Assembly (NCBI GenBank): GCA_002479645.1
Contig: DLOO01000048.1
Span: 10,350 to 16,317 of the forward strand
Source: Lachnoclostridium sp. UBA7482
Lineage (GTDB): Bacteria; Bacillota; Clostridia; Lachnospirales; Lachnospiraceae
Length of the DNA stretch: 5,968 bases
Direction of reading: 5' to 3'
In this document: positions 5,298 through 5,968 of the stretch, piece by piece
Layout: every line of letters starts with the position of its first letter
Numbering within the stretch: position 1 is the stretch's first letter
Notes under the pieces: generated by a model
The model's database searches: none
What the model saw: the letters and a program-made list of their open reading frames with translations, nothing else
Told to the model about the DNA's origin: nothing
Position numbers and translations under genes: made by a program

Positions 5298-5968
5298 TTA
5301 TGCAAGTACATCCTTCATTGCGGCAATCATATCCGACGCCATCATACCATGCCTGCCAAGCGACTTTGCCGCCGCATCTCCTAAGCATCCATGCAGATAG
5401 ACCGCGGCGCAGACCGCATCCATCGGCGCCATGGTGCACAATAGCGCTCCGGTAATACCGGCAAGCACATCCCCGCTCCCTCCGACTGCCATACCGGAAT
5501 TGCCGCTTTGATTGAGGTAAATCCCCTCCGACGCCGCCACTGCGGTACAGGCGTCCTTCATTACCGTTATAAACCGTGCAGATGTCTGTAACTTGTGCAG
5601 AACATCCATCCATTGCTCCGTCAAATCGCTCATGGACAGCCCGAGCAATCGGCTGAGTTCCTTTTTGTGCGGCGTAAGCACCGTGTCGGGCGACAGCCAT
5701 GCATTCAGCAGGGCAATCCGCTCCTCGCCGACTGCTCCCCTGCGATCCAGTCTGGCAGCCAGACAGTTCAGTGCGTCCGCATCGATTACCATTGGTTTGC
5801 CCGACGCCAAAGCTGCATCTGCAAGACGTTCTGTCCGCTCTCCCAATGCAAGCCCCGGTCCAATGACGACACTTTTGGCGGCTTGCAGTTGCTCTGTTAC
5901 CCGTGCAATGTCATCCGACTCTTCGATGGTGATTACCTCCGGTACCGTCTGCCGAACCGTTGCCAAGG
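5298..5968 (-). CDS. nnr: ADP-dependent NAD(P)H-hydrate dehydratase domain (Nnr family), N-terminus cut by window edge
   Basis: Frame open from the window edge to a TAA at 5298, about 223 residues visible. It is the C-terminal ribokinase-like domain of the YjeF/Nnr family, which dehydrates (6S)-NAD(P)H hydrate back to NAD(P)H at the expense of ADP or ATP. Counting from the TTG codon at 5966: IGPGLALG at 35-42, VIDADALN at 60-67, [12 protein letters not shown] at 98-109, and [13 protein letters not shown] at 158-170, which includes the nucleotide-binding loop and the catalytic Asp166. The KG(A/P)xT motif reads KDACT at 137-141, a small departure. The TTG at 5966 is not a credible start, because the domain normally has about 50 more residues before this point. 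In Firmicutes an N-terminal epimerase (YjeF_N) is often fused; whether it is here cannot be seen. It is followed after 59 bases by the EndoA gene, probably in the same transcript. Confidence 0.93.
   Translation of the reverse strand, partial: LATVRQTVPEVITIEESDDIARVTEQLQAAKSVVIGPGLALGERTERLADAALASGKPMVIDADALNCLAARLDRRGAVGEERIALLNAWLSPDTVLTPHKKELSRLLGLSMSDLTEQWMDVLHKLQTSARFITVMKDACTAVAASEGIYLNQSGNSGMAVGGSGDVLAGITGALLCTMAPMDAVCAAVYLHGCLGDAAAKSLGRHGMMASDMIAAMKDVLA

Noticed and set aside
5239..5700. Long in-frame extension of the EndoA frame across the nnr gene, as a possible fusion
   Set aside because: The added sequence is low in family-like character and lies antiphase to the clear nnr coding frame on the same strand. 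EndoA of normal length has its own ribosome site at 5246-5249.

Overview
The window reads as chromosomal DNA of a Gram-positive anaerobe of the Clostridia, most likely Lachnospiraceae-like. Reasons: moderate GC, AGGAGG-type ribosome binding sites, a Bacillus/Clostridium-type EndoA toxin, an RlmH and a DltA-like ligase. This placement is inference from protein style only. All eight genes lie on the minus strand, so transcription runs from high to low coordinates. No tRNA, rRNA, CRISPR array, insertion sequence or phage gene was seen, and no gene-free stretch exceeds 300 bases.

Right part (5968 down to 2652), in transcription order: the C-terminal part of an NAD(P)H-hydrate dehydratase (Nnr family, cut by the window edge); a MazF/EndoA-type mRNA interferase with no antitoxin gene beside it; a soluble CBS-pair/CorC_HlyC protein; the 23S rRNA methyltransferase RlmH; and a HisA isomerase that resembles the eukaryotic (yeast HIS6-like) branch rather than ordinary bacterial HisA. 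Gaps are 59, 28, 18 and 84 bases, so the first four genes look like one housekeeping operon. HisA may be its last gene or may be separately transcribed. It is followed by a clear hairpin terminator at 2589-2629.

Left part (2600 down to 1): a separate unit starts at a good sigma-A-type promoter (TTGATA, 16 bases, TATAAT) that carries two overlapping small palindromes and lies downstream of an A/T-rich block with an 11-base period. It encodes a stand-alone DltA-like adenylation enzyme, a small phosphopantetheinyl carrier protein and a fold-III PLP decarboxylase of the diaminopimelate/ornithine decarboxylase family (cut by the left edge). Carrier protein and decarboxylase are separated by one base. 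Ligase, carrier and decarboxylase together form a known logic, as in BtrJ/BtrI/BtrK of butirosin biosynthesis and the ligase/decarboxylase pair of exosortase A loci. An amino acid is loaded on a carrier and decarboxylated there to give an amine-bearing acyl group. The ligase appears to lack the Asp that normally holds the alpha-amino group, which fits loading through a side-chain carboxyl. This unit is the most interesting part of the window. Its substrate and final product cannot be read from the sequence and probably depend on genes to the left of the window.
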